Assembly: GCA_036495485.1 (NCBI GenBank)
Contig: DASXMU010000191.1
Coordinates: 1-12,177, forward strand
Origin: PALSA-505 sp036495485
Lineage (GTDB): Bacteria > Actinomycetota > Actinomycetes > Streptosporangiales > Streptosporangiaceae
Reading direction: 5' to 3'
Length of the DNA: 12,177 nt
Every line of letters begins with the position of its first letter. Position 1 is the first letter of the stretch. Below the pieces are notes generated by a model. That model saw only the letters and a program-made list of their open reading frames with translations, was not told the origin of the DNA and did not search any database. Shown here piece by piece: positions 1 through 7,643 of this stretch. The translations under genes were made by a program, and so were the position numbers.

Positions 1-7
1 GAGGCTG

Positions 8-1108
8 ATGTCAACGCCCCCTCACCCCACTGGGCCTCGCAGCGGGTTACGCGCAGAACTTATGGATAGGCGCTTAGGGGAAATGGCCAAGCTAGGGGTC
101 AATGTCTCTCATGCCACCGGCAGCCAGTCCTTCACCCAGACACTGCGTAAGGTGGTCGCCCGCAGAGTGCGGGGGATCCGGTACCTGTTCCGATACACCA
201 GCGAGTTCGGCGACGCCGAGCGCAACGGCCTAGATGTGCTCATCGTCGATGAAGCCCACCGAATCCGGCTGGTCACCAGCTACCCGTTCATGAAACCGCA
301 CAAGCGCTCCGGCGTCGGCCAGGCCGACGAACTGGTGCGCGCCGCCCGGGTGCCGGTCTTCCTGCTCGATGAGCATCAAGGTGTCCGCCCCCAGGAGATC
401 GGCACGGTTGCCAGCATCGAGGAGGCCTGCGCCCGCAACGGCGCCGAGGTCCACAAGGTAGCCCTGGACGGGCAGTTCAGCTGCGGCGGATCGGAGACAT
501 ACGTCCGGTGGGTGGAAAGGCTGCTCGGCCTGCGCCCCGGCGGGCCGCAACCCTGGCCCGGGGATGACACCTTCCAGCTGGCGATCGCTAAGTCCCCGAT
601 ACGCATGGAAGAAGAACTCCGCCGCAAAATCGAGGAAGGCTACACGGCGCGGATCACCGCCGGGTTCTGCTGGCCGTGGAGCAAGCCCCGCCCCGATGGC
701 ACCCTCGTCGACGACATCGTCATCGGCTCCTGGCGACGGCCGTGGAACATGAACGCCAAGGCCGCTCTTGACGGGATCCCGCCCTCCGCCCTGTGGGCGA
801 CCGACGATGGTGGATTCGGGCAGGTCGGGTGCATCTACACCGCTCAGGGCTTCGAGTACGACTACGGCGCGGCGATCATCGGCACGGACCTCGTCTGGCG
901 AGAAGATCACTGGGAATCCAGCGCCGCTGCCAGCCGCGACCCCAACGTCCGCAAGGCCGACAATTTCGACGTACTGACCCGCAACACCTACAAAGTCCTG
1001 CTCACCCGCGGCTTGCTGGGGTGCGTCATCTACTCCGTCGACGACGAGACCCGGCACATGCTCGCAGGCCTCCGCGTCCCCGCCCTTGCAGGTGCCACCC
1101 ATGAGTAA
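8..1108 (+). pseudogene. DUF2075 / Schlafen group 3-type DNA/RNA helicase domain protein, 5'-truncated remnant
   Basis: The 366-codon frame reads as the C-terminal NTPase domain of the DUF2075 (Schlafen group 3-like helicase) family. In order it shows VSHATGSQSF (33-42), a Walker B LIVDEAH (78-84), VFLLDEHQ (117-124), a GQFSCGGSETYVRWV block (155-169), TAQGFEYD (278-285, motif V-like) and VLLTRG (330-335, motif VI-like). The expected P-loop should lie about 20 residues before VSHATGS. It is absent there and in the other two forward frames of the first 80 bases. Residues 1-22 do not resemble the family, and the frame is open to the window edge. Full-length relatives are usually several hundred residues longer, so this is probably a 5' deletion remnant that cannot bind ATP normally. 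A rare TTA codon at 74-76 lies just after the break. The family is often found near defence or mobile DNA; the exact role here is unknown. Confidence 0.72.
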
Positions 1109-1297
1109 TGCTCACACGCTTAGCCTCGATCCACCGGAACATATGGTGCGTTACTTCTGATGCCGTTTCGTGTGATTGCCCGCTGCGGGGGGCATAGCGG
1201 TCTCGCCGCTCACCGTTTGCGGCTTTGTCCGTGTTCCTGATCGGGCGGCTGGGCCGGGGGCCGTGAGGGCAGGGTGCGGTGACCGGGTCCGGGCTGG
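1109..1297. other. Gene-poor stretch between the helicase remnant and the transposase stop
   Basis: This stretch has no convincing gene. A 19-codon frame starting at ATG 1101 overlaps the helicase stop as ATGAGTAA and ends at TGA 1158-1160. It could be the stump of a formerly coupled downstream gene, but it matches nothing I recognise. The left end of the IS1380 element must lie in or near this stretch. A small hairpin (AGCGG 1196-1200 / CCGCT 1206-1210, 5-nt loop) is too weak to call a terminator. Confidence 0.4.
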
Positions 1298-2734
1298 TCA
1301 GGCCGCGTGGGCGGGCGGGCCGGTGGCGGCTTCGAACAGGGTCATCCATTCGTGTTCGCGGTGCCATTCCGCGGGCAGGTGCAGGGTGATTTCGCCGCGG
1401 CCGTGGCGGGCGGTGCGGGCGGCGACATTGATGAGGTCGCGGCGCAGGGTCGCGCCGCGGGCCTGGGCATAGGCGAGGCTGGCCAGGGACCCGGCGGCGC
1501 GCAGCAGGTTGTGGCTGATAGCGGCGAGGGTGAGCCAGGCCGCGTTCGCGGGAAACGAACCCGAGGGCAGGTGAGCCAGCGGGCCGTCGCTCCAGTCCGC
1601 GAGCACCTGTTCCACCTGGGCGTGGTCGCGGTGCTGTTCCTCCGCCTGGAATGTTTCGAACGGGGAGTCGGTGAAGATAGCGTGGTGGCGCCAGATGCAG
1701 AACAGTTCGTCCTGGCCGCCGGCTGCCTTCTTGTTCAGGTCACGGACCCGGCGGACGATCAGCCGGGCGGTGATCGCCTGCCCCCTCTTCGAGGCGAACG
1801 CGGTGTAGGGGACTTCAGCGACCTCGGCGTCGGAGACCCAGCAGCGCAGCTGGTCATCCCAGATCGCGCGGGGGTAGCTGATGGGGGTCCAGGCGTCCTC
1901 GCCGATGGCGGCGATCGCCGCCTGGACGTGCGGGTTCATCGCCACGGTGACCGAGAAGAACGACCCGGCCGCCCGCACCGCCCCGGTGAACGCGGCGGAG
2001 TAGAACGCCGAGTCGGCCCGGGTCACCAGCGTCCCGCTGCACCCGGCATCCCGGGCGGTGCCGATCGCTTGCCGGGCGAACGACGCCGCGCCGCGGGCCG
2101 ACCCCGCGTTGCCGCCGCGCAGCCGGGTGGCGGCGATCACCGGCGCGCCCAGCGGCGTGCTGACCGTGGCGGCCAGCGCGTTCAGCCCGCGGACCAGCAG
2201 GCTCTTGCCCTGAATCTTGGTGTGGCCGAACGCCGCGCCCTGCTTGCAGTGCCCGTAGACGCGTTTTTGCTGCGAGTCGATGTCCACGAACGCCAGCACG
2301 TCCCGGCCGGGCAGCAGCGGGGCGCGGCGGGCCAGTTCCGCCAGCAGCAGCCGGTTCACCTTCCCCAGCTGCAGCACGTTCCCCCAGGTGAAGGCGCGCA
2401 GGAACGACCCCAGCGTGGACGGTGCCCGGACCCCGCTAAACAGCGCCGGCATCGCCCCGTGCCGCAGCAGGTCCAGGTCATCGATGCTGTCCGCCCCGCC
2501 GGCCATCCCCGCGACCAGGCAGCCCACCTTCACCGCCGCGTTCACCCCGCACCTGCCCGCCGGCCGCACGTGCTCACCGGCCAGAGCCGCCAGGCCGGCC
2601 CGCTGGGCCAGGGCCATCACCGGCACCAGGCCGGCCCGCGACACGAGATTGGGGTCATCAAACGTTGCGTGAATCTTCGCCAGGCTGTGCAACAATCGCA
2701 CTTGCGAGGTGTCCTTTCAACTTGGAACGCTGGA
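1226..2734 (-). mobile_element. IS1380-family insertion sequence (boundaries tentative)
   Basis: The element is defined by its intact IS1380 transposase. A clean terminal inverted repeat could not be read by eye. The best candidate pairs TGTCCGTGTTCC at the left (from 1226) with the complement of the right end, TCCAGCGTTCC (ending 2734). They share GTTCC and a nearby TCC, with one base of offset. These ends are flanked by GCTT on both sides (1222-1225 and 2735-2738), which would fit the 4-bp target duplication typical of this family. The implied length of about 1.5 kb is normal for the family. The right end abuts a radical SAM gene that lacks its front; the left end lies about 120 bases after a helicase remnant. 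Presence of the element is secure. The exact ends are not. Confidence 0.55.
1298..2701 (-). CDS. IS1380 family transposase
   Basis: This 467-residue DDE transposase catalyses transposition of the element. It starts at GTG (2699-2701), preceded by AAAGGA on the minus strand (2712-2717). The N-terminus has the family-like block FDDPNLVSRAGLVPVMALA (14-32). Candidate catalytic residues are D140 or D142 in FVDIDSQQ, D230 in VTRADSAFYS, and E364 in the C-terminal HRDHAQVEQV block. That block is followed by the conserved DGPLAHLPSG and ANAAWL segments. The length and all blocks are complete with no internal stop, so the protein looks intact and potentially active. A large plus-strand frame lies antisense to it and is a GC-driven shadow. 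Flanking gene damage on both sides is consistent with insertion followed by a deletion. Confidence 0.95.
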   Translation of the reverse strand: MRLLHSLAKIHATFDDPNLVSRAGLVPVMALAQRAGLAALAGEHVRPAGRCGVNAAVKVGCLVAGMAGGADSIDDLDLLRHGAMPALFSGVRAPSTLGSFLRAFTWGNVLQLGKVNRLLLAELARRAPLLPGRDVLAFVDIDSQQKRVYGHCKQGAAFGHTKIQGKSLLVRGLNALAATVSTPLGAPVIAATRLRGGNAGSARGAASFARQAIGTARDAGCSGTLVTRADSAFYSAAFTGAVRAAGSFFSVTVAMNPHVQAAIAAIGEDAWTPISYPRAIWDDQLRCWVSDAEVAEVPYTAFASKRGQAITARLIVRRVRDLNKKAAGGQDELFCIWRHHAIFTDSPFETFQAEEQHRDHAQVEQVLADWSDGPLAHLPSGSFPANAAWLTLAAISHNLLRAAGSLASLAYAQARGATLRRDLINVAARTARHGRGEITLHLPAEWHREHEWMTLFEAATGPPAHAA

Positions 2735-2736
2735 GC

Positions 2737-3570
2737 TTCATAACTCCCATCGTCCCAGTTCAGAGGGCACCTTTCGCGTCGACACGCCCGCAAGAGCAGC
2801 TATTTAAACGGTGGATCGAGGCTGAGAAGGCGAGCCAGATTATCGAGGCTGGCCTTGGCGCCTGGAATTTTTCAGTCGACACTCTTGACCCCGCGTTGTA
2901 TGAGCGGTTGCGCGGGGTCCGCGGCGCGCTGCCCACGATCATGAAGGCAATCCAGGCAGTCCGTGAAGCGGGGTCGGCCTTCCCGGAGTTCCGGTTCAAC
3001 TACATGACCGTGATCACGCGGCACAACTTCCGCGGCTTGCCAGAGTTGCTGGCCCACTGCGTGGACACAGGGGTGGCTTCGGTCTATCTGATGAATGTCT
3101 ACGGAGATAACACCGGTCAGTCGCTGCTGACTGAACCGGAGATCTGCGAGTTCCGCGACCAGATTGTCCCGCAGATGCTGGCTGTCTTGACGGACAAGGG
3201 CACGCCGCCGATCGTGCAGGCCAACGCGGCCGAGGTGCTGGCGAGCTTCTTCTCCCCGGAGAATCCCGACTCCAGCTATGCGCGCGGCATCTACTGGCCA
3301 GACAGAAAGAGTGTCCGCGAAGCGTGCCGGGTCCCCGGCTATTACTCGCTGATCGAGCCGGACGGCCGGGTACTGCCGTGCTGCCTGGTAGAGATCGCCC
3401 ACCAAGGCGAGGTCGGCAACGTGATGGAACGCCCGCTGGCTGAAGTGTGGACCGGTGAGGAGTTCGAGCGGTTCCGCCGCGACCGTATCCCGTTCTGCCA
3501 GCAATGTTCCTCACCGCACAACCGGACGCTGGGCCTGATCCCCAAGATGTGCCGCCAGTTCCGTGACTGA
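2737..3570 (+). pseudogene. Radical SAM/SPASM protein, N-terminal truncation at the IS junction
   Basis: The frame is open back into the IS (from 2665). Recognisable radical SAM sequence begins near 2803, with FKRWIEAEKASQIIEAGL followed by WNFSVDTLDPALYERLRG, the usual central barrel segment. The C-terminus is SPASM-like: one Cys in EACRVPGYYSL, two in GRVLPCC, then GNVMERPLAEVW and a final CQQC pair. These would ligate an auxiliary iron-sulfur cluster. The CxxxCxxC motif that binds the SAM-cleaving cluster, normally about 50 residues further upstream, is missing and replaced by IS-derived sequence. As it stands the product cannot carry out radical chemistry. The last 8 bases overlap the next gene (GTGACTGA), so it was the upstream member of this operon. 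The exact host/IS junction between 2734 and 2803 is undetermined. The missing N-terminal half is not found left of the IS, so more than a simple insertion happened. Confidence 0.8.
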
Positions 3571-4462
3571 CTCAACCCTGCTCGCCTCCGTAGTCGTCGC
3601 CGTCTACCGGGATGTGCGGGTCCGGCGTCTGCTGGACTCGCTGGCGGCTCAGAGCCTGCCCAGGGCCGCCTATGAGGTCATCGTTGTGGAGAACGGCAGC
3701 ATGGACCTGGCCGACACCGATGGCGCCTACGGGATCACGCGCTACGTGCACCGCCCGCAGGCCAACACCGCCGCCGCCCGCAACACCGGACTCAACCTGG
3801 CCCGGGGGCGTTTCCTGCTGCTGACCGATGCCGATTGCGTGGCCCGGCCCGACTGGGTGGAGAAGATGACCGGCCACCTGGCCGACGGCGCAGTCGCTGC
3901 GACGGGCGGGCCGATTGTCAAGCACCAGCCACGGACATGGGCACAACGCCACGCGATCACCGTGGTGGACGGGCAGCAGCGGCTGAGCTACCTGCCGGCC
4001 CTGCACCTGCCCTACGTCGCTGGTGCCAACGCCGGGTTCGTGACCAGCATGCTCCGCGAGGCAGGTGGCTTCGATGAGGAGCTGCGGTCGGGCAACGACG
4101 TGGACGTGTGCTACCGGCTCGGGCTGCGCGGCCACCGGATCGGCCTGGCGCCCGACGCGGTGATCGAGCACGACGACCGCGCCACCATCACCGCCCACTT
4201 CTGCCGTTTCTACCGGTACGCGGTGTACCAGGTGCTGCTGTACGCCAAGTACAAGCACGTCTCGCGCAAACGGTACGTGCTGGACACCTACCCGCTGCGC
4301 CGGGCCATCCAGGCCGGCGCCATGATGCCACGCTGCGCGGCCCGCCTGCTGCGGGGAGATCCCGGACCCGCATCGGCCGCCCTGGCGCAGCTCATCGAGG
4401 CCGCTGGCGTCTTCTGCGGTGACATCAGCGGCGCGATCAGATTCCGGCAGCCATATCTGTGA
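3563..4462 (+). CDS. Family 2 glycosyltransferase (GT-A fold)
   Basis: This 299-residue protein should transfer a sugar from a nucleotide-sugar donor to an unknown acceptor. The N-terminal strand LASVVVAVYRD (7-17) and the VIVVENGS motif (39-46) are the nucleotide-binding start of a GT-A domain. TAAARNTGLNLARGRFLLL leads into the metal-binding DxD-type motif TDADC (D89, D91). AGANAGFV is the acceptor-side loop. GGFDEELRSGNDVDVCYRL carries the usual catalytic-base region, here NDVD (178-181) rather than the common EDVD. No clear membrane helix is seen, so it is probably cytosolic or peripheral. The GTG start at 3563 overlaps the upstream radical SAM stop by 8 bases with no strong ribosome binding site, which suggests translational coupling. 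A 37-base gap follows before the next gene. The family is clear; donor and acceptor are unknown. Confidence 0.9.
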   Translation: MTDSTLLASVVVAVYRDVRVRRLLDSLAAQSLPRAAYEVIVVENGSMDLADTDGAYGITRYVHRPQANTAAARNTGLNLARGRFLLLTDADCVARPDWVEKMTGHLADGAVAATGGPIVKHQPRTWAQRHAITVVDGQQRLSYLPALHLPYVAGANAGFVTSMLREAGGFDEELRSGNDVDVCYRLGLRGHRIGLAPDAVIEHDDRATITAHFCRFYRYAVYQVLLYAKYKHVSRKRYVLDTYPLRRAIQAGAMMPRCAARLLRGDPGPASAALAQLIEAAGVFCGDISGAIRFRQPYL

Positions 4463-4483
4463 GACGCGAATTGATCCCGCGTG

Positions 4484-4490
4484 AAAGGGA
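4484..4490 (+). promoter_or_regulatory. Ribosome binding site of the second radical SAM gene
   Basis: AAAGGGA lies 9 bases before ATG 4500. It supports that start and gives this gene its own translation signal within the operon. Confidence 0.55.
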
Positions 4491-4499
4491 ACCCACGCT

Positions 4500-5675
4500 A
4501 TGAGTCCACCGGCCCGCCCGCCCGTCGTCAGGTCCCGCGAACGCCACCTCACCCGGCGCGGCGTGCTGTGGCTGGGCCTGCGCTGCGACGTCCGATGCAA
4601 GTTCTGCTACGACGAACTCGTCCCCGCCGCGCAGAAGGCGTGGCTGAACGCAGGGGACGCGATCCAGGCGCTGGATAAGTTCCGCTTCTATTACCACAAC
4701 GAGTTCGTTGACTTCATGGGCGGCGAGCCGACTCTGCACCCGGCAATCCTGGACATCATCGGGCATGCCGCCAGCATCGGGCTGCGTCCCACCGTGATCA
4801 CCCACGGCATGCACCTGGCCAGCCCCCGGCGGGCCGCTGCGTTCGCGGCCGCCGGGGTGCACGACTTCCTGGTCTCGATCCACGGCATCGGCGATACCGC
4901 TGGCGCGATCCACGGCCGGGGCAAGAACAACGCCGCCCGGCAGATGCAGGCGCTGGACAACCTCCGCCATCTCGGCGTCCCGTTCCGCTTCAACGTCACG
5001 ATGATCCGCGACAACCTGACCGAACTGGAGGCCATCGCCCAGCTCGCGGCCAGCAAGGGCGCGCGGGTGGTCAACTTCCTCACCTTCAACCCCTACTTCG
5101 AGTGGGAACGCGACATCGAAATCGGCTTTCAGGCACGTCATTCCGAGATCGCCCCCTACCTGGCACGGGCCATCGACGTGTGCACCGCCGCCGGGATCGA
5201 GGCCAACGTCCGGTACATGCCCCCCTGCCAGCTCCCCGGCTACGAGCCGCACGTCTACACCGGCTTCCAGCTCCCCTACGACGCGCACGAATGGGACTAC
5301 AACTCCTGGTATGACACCGGCCACCCCGGCAGCCCCAGCCCAGCCTGGTACTACCAGGCGTCGCGCACACAGCGAGAGCGGCACAACTATCAGCACGTTC
5401 CCGCCTGCGGCCAGTGCGCCCTGCGGGAGATCTGCGACGGCTTCCACGCCCAGTACACCGCCCGCTGGGGCGGTGCCAAAGCGGTCTCCTACCCGGGCCC
5501 GCTGATCACCGATCCCCGCCACTTCATCGACCATCAGGACAAGAACCAGTACCCGGTCACGGCACCAGATTCCGGCAGCGATCCGGCCCAGCCTGCCCGG
5601 ACAGCGGCCATGGCACCGCTGGGCCTGGACGCCGGCGGCGGCGCAGCGGCGCGGCAGACGCGCCCTGCCAGGTGA
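4500..5675 (+). CDS. Radical SAM protein with C-terminal SPASM-like cysteine cluster
   Basis: This 391-residue enzyme is expected to cleave S-adenosylmethionine with a [4Fe-4S] cluster and modify an unknown substrate by radical chemistry. The cluster motif is LRCDVRCKFCYDE, with C29, C33 and C36 in CxxxCxxC spacing and the aromatic before the last Cys. DFMGGEPTLHP (71-81) is the SAM-binding GGEP motif. THGMHL and FLVSIHG are later barrel strands. The C-terminal part has C243 in YMPPCQLPGYE and C303/C306/C312 in ACGQCALREICDGF, a typical arrangement for at least one auxiliary cluster. The final ~40 residues are Ala/Pro/Gly-rich and probably disordered. The start fits a ribosome binding site at 4484-4490. 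The stop overlaps the next start by one base (TGATG). It is intact, unlike the radical SAM gene at the operon head. The reaction cannot be assigned. Confidence 0.92.
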   Translation: MSPPARPPVVRSRERHLTRRGVLWLGLRCDVRCKFCYDELVPAAQKAWLNAGDAIQALDKFRFYYHNEFVDFMGGEPTLHPAILDIIGHAASIGLRPTVITHGMHLASPRRAAAFAAAGVHDFLVSIHGIGDTAGAIHGRGKNNAARQMQALDNLRHLGVPFRFNVTMIRDNLTELEAIAQLAASKGARVVNFLTFNPYFEWERDIEIGFQARHSEIAPYLARAIDVCTAAGIEANVRYMPPCQLPGYEPHVYTGFQLPYDAHEWDYNSWYDTGHPGSPSPAWYYQASRTQRERHNYQHVPACGQCALREICDGFHAQYTARWGGAKAVSYPGPLITDPRHFIDHQDKNQYPVTAPDSGSDPAQPARTAAMAPLGLDAGGGAAARQTRPAR

Positions 5676-7015
5676 TGAGCAGGCTATCGCTGATCAGCGT
5701 GGCCATGGTGACAGCCGGATGCATGCGGCAGTTGTTCGTACTGTCGGCGATCGTGCGCTCCCGCCGGTTCTTGCGCCATGGCCCACACGGGCCACTGGCA
5801 GGCGCGATGTGCGGCACCATGCCGCCCAGCTTCTTCATCGTGTTGCCGCTGCTGCGCGAGGCCATCGCGCTCCGCCAGGCCGTCGCCCATTTCCAGGCCG
5901 TGGCGTGCGGGCACGCGGCCAGGGTCCTGGTCGTCACTACCGCCCGGGAAACCGCCGAGGCAGGCCAGCACGCCACCGCTGGTGACACCATCGCGCTGGC
6001 CCGCGAGCTGGCGGAAGAGGGCAGGTGCCTGCACGTGCATTACCCCGGTCGGCTGGGGGTCAAGGCCGACCAGCTCAACTATGCGGCAGCCCGCTGCGCG
6101 GTGATGCTGCCGGCGGGCGTGGCGTCCTCGCAGGCGTTCCTGGTGTGCTATGACGCCGATTCCCGCCCGCCGCTGGACTCCCTGGCCTGCTTCACCCAGG
6201 CCATCGCGGACAGCCCCGGAGCAGACGTCTTCCATCAGTCCTCCCGCTTCGAGTGCCGATCCCGGCCCGCCGGCCCGCTGCTGCGAGGATGGCCGCGCGT
6301 GGCCGTCTGCGATGCCGGGGCGCTGCGCGCGAACCGGTTCGTGCTGGGCTTCGAGATTCCCCGGCTGCTCAACCGCTCCGAACAGGCCACCACCGTGAAA
6401 CGGGCGCTGTGCTCGGGCGTCTACGCCCATGTGACCGGCCATGGACTGTGTGTCCGGCTGTCCTTGCTGGAAAATCTGCCCTTCCCAGCCCGCTCCCCGC
6501 TGGAGGACATGCACTACAGCTTCATCCTCGGCTCACGGGGCCTGCCCATGATCGCCGTACCCAGCCTGGACGCTGCCGAGGTACCCGCCACGGTGATGGC
6601 CCAGGTTCAGCAGGCGGCCCGCTGGTTCTTCGGCCCCGCCAGGGTCGCCCAGTATCTGAAAAACCCGGCGGTACGCCCCGGCTGGCGGGCCAGGATAATT
6701 GCCGCCTCAGCGTTCGGGTCCGCAGCCGAATGGATCGGCTGCGCTCTTGTCCCAGCCCTGATATGCATCCTGATCGCTGACGGCACCCCGGCCGTGAGGA
6801 TCACGGCCGTCTGTTTCACCGCCATCTGCGCCGTGCAGGTCGTGCTGACCGAGGCATGGTTTGGGGCACCCGCCCGGCCTGGGGTCCGGCTCGCCCGGAT
6901 GGCGGCCTTCCCGCTCGCCTGCACGGTCCACGGAACAGGCGGCCTCATAGGCGCGGCCCGGCTGCTAGCCGGGGGCTCTGGCGCTGGGAAAACCGAACGC
7001 GGTCCCCAGGCATGA
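5675..7015 (+). CDS. Membrane-bound family 2 glycosyltransferase with D/DxD/ED/QxxRW motifs
   Basis: The 446-residue protein is read from ATG 5675, which overlaps the preceding stop by one base. A longer frame upstream lies inside the radical SAM gene and is not coding. It has GT-A features: FIVLPLLREA (54-63), LGVKADQLNYAAARC (127-141), a DxD in CYDADSRPP (D160, D162), VTGHGLCVR (253-261), PLEDMHYSF with the ED catalytic base (277-278) and QAARW (313-317), the QxxRW signature of cellulose/hyaluronan/chitin-synthase-like and related membrane GT2 enzymes. Hydrophobic stretches at about 4-26, 341-368, 373-393 and 407-430 suggest membrane helices around a cytosolic catalytic domain. It probably glycosylates or polymerises at the inner face of the membrane. 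It overlaps the next gene by 4 bases (ATGA). Family membership is good; processivity and substrate are unknown. Confidence 0.82.
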   Translation: MSRLSLISVAMVTAGCMRQLFVLSAIVRSRRFLRHGPHGPLAGAMCGTMPPSFFIVLPLLREAIALRQAVAHFQAVACGHAARVLVVTTARETAEAGQHATAGDTIALARELAEEGRCLHVHYPGRLGVKADQLNYAAARCAVMLPAGVASSQAFLVCYDADSRPPLDSLACFTQAIADSPGADVFHQSSRFECRSRPAGPLLRGWPRVAVCDAGALRANRFVLGFEIPRLLNRSEQATTVKRALCSGVYAHVTGHGLCVRLSLLENLPFPARSPLEDMHYSFILGSRGLPMIAVPSLDAAEVPATVMAQVQQAARWFFGPARVAQYLKNPAVRPGWRARIIAASAFGSAAEWIGCALVPALICILIADGTPAVRITAVCFTAICAVQVVLTEAWFGAPARPGVRLARMAAFPLACTVHGTGGLIGAARLLAGGSGAGKTERGPQA

Positions 7016-7620
7016 CCGCCCGGCCTTATGTCGCAGCGCTCGAAGGCCCCTGCTGCGCAGGCAAAACCACCCTGGGCCGCCGGCTGACGGAAGATCCGCG
7101 CGGCCTGACCGTCGCCTTCGTGCAGTGCTACGCCGACCACGCCGGCGGTGGCAGGTACCTGCCACCCCAGGAAGCAGCCTCGGTACCCGAACGCGAACAA
7201 GCGCTGCACCAGCTCCTGGCCATCGAGGCCCAGCGGCTGGCGGGGCTGCCCGATGGCTGCGACCTCATCCTGGCCGACCGCAGCGTACACACCCTGCTCG
7301 CCCACTCCTACGCCCTCGAACGCATGACCGGGACCAGATTCCTCGCGCCGTCGGTGCGGCTGCTGCGCGGCTCACCCATCCCCGCGTGGCCAGACCTGGT
7401 GCTCTACCTGGACGTGCCGCAACACGTTGTGCAGGACCGCAACCAGGGTAAATTCCCGCCCGGCAGCATCTACACCGACCCAGACTTCAACGCCTCGATC
7501 CGCGCGTATTTCCAGCGACTCGCCGACCGGAAACCCCCGCGCGTGGCCTGGCTGGATGCCACGCTAGACCTGCCGAACCTGACCCGGCTGGCCTGGGCAC
7601 AGCTACGGCAGATCATGTAA
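7012..7620 (+). CDS. Thymidylate-kinase-like P-loop kinase / AAA-type NTPase
   Basis: This 202-residue protein starts at ATG 7012, overlapping the upstream stop as ATGA. That start places the P-loop EGPCCAGKTT at residues 11-20, the usual position for a small nucleotide or sugar kinase. ILADRSVHTLL (86-96) resembles the DR(S) substrate-binding motif of dTMP kinases. DLVLYLDVP (128-136) is the strand before the lid, and QDRNQGKF (141-148) supplies lid-like basic residues. It is close in size to thymidylate kinase (about 205-215 residues), but the sequence is divergent and the gene sits between a glycosyltransferase and a HAD gene. A pathway-specific phosphotransfer to a nucleotide, sugar or natural-product intermediate is more likely than a housekeeping role. 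The substrate is unknown. Confidence 0.78.
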   Translation: MTARPYVAALEGPCCAGKTTLGRRLTEDPRGLTVAFVQCYADHAGGGRYLPPQEAASVPEREQALHQLLAIEAQRLAGLPDGCDLILADRSVHTLLAHSYALERMTGTRFLAPSVRLLRGSPIPAWPDLVLYLDVPQHVVQDRNQGKFPPGSIYTDPDFNASIRAYFQRLADRKPPRVAWLDATLDLPNLTRLAWAQLRQIM

Positions 7621-7632
7621 TACAGCGACATC

Positions 7633-7639
7633 GAGGGAG
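7633..7639 (+). promoter_or_regulatory. Ribosome binding site of the HAD gene
   Basis: GAGGGAG lies 4 bases before ATG 7644, in the 23-base gap after the kinase stop. It fixes the HAD start and places motif I near the N-terminus, as expected. Confidence 0.6.
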
Positions 7640-7643
7640 CTGT

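Noticed and set aside
1101..1160. 19-codon frame overlapping the helicase stop
   Set aside because: It is too short to identify. The overlap hints at a lost coupled gene but does not prove one.
1307..2743. Long plus-strand frame (478 codons) antisense to the transposase
   Set aside because: Its composition is a Gly/Arg/Pro/Gln-rich antisense shadow with no family motif, while the opposite strand encodes a textbook IS1380 transposase.
2715..2744. Possible outward promoter at the IS right end (TTTCAA, about 18 bases, CATAAC)
   Set aside because: Only three and four of six positions match the consensus elements. This is too weak to claim that the IS drives the operon.
4437..5534. Long minus-strand frame opposite the second radical SAM gene
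   Set aside because: The plus strand has CxxxCxxC, GGEP and auxiliary cysteines. The antisense frame has only low-complexity Gly/Val/Ala sequence.
5414..5674. N-terminal extension of the membrane glycosyltransferase frame
   Set aside because: It lies inside the radical SAM coding sequence. ATG 5675 with the TGATG overlap is the sensible start.
6856..7011. N-terminal extension of the P-loop kinase frame
   Set aside because: It overlaps the glycosyltransferase C-terminus and would push the P-loop to residue ~65. ATG 7012 with the ATGA overlap fits the family.
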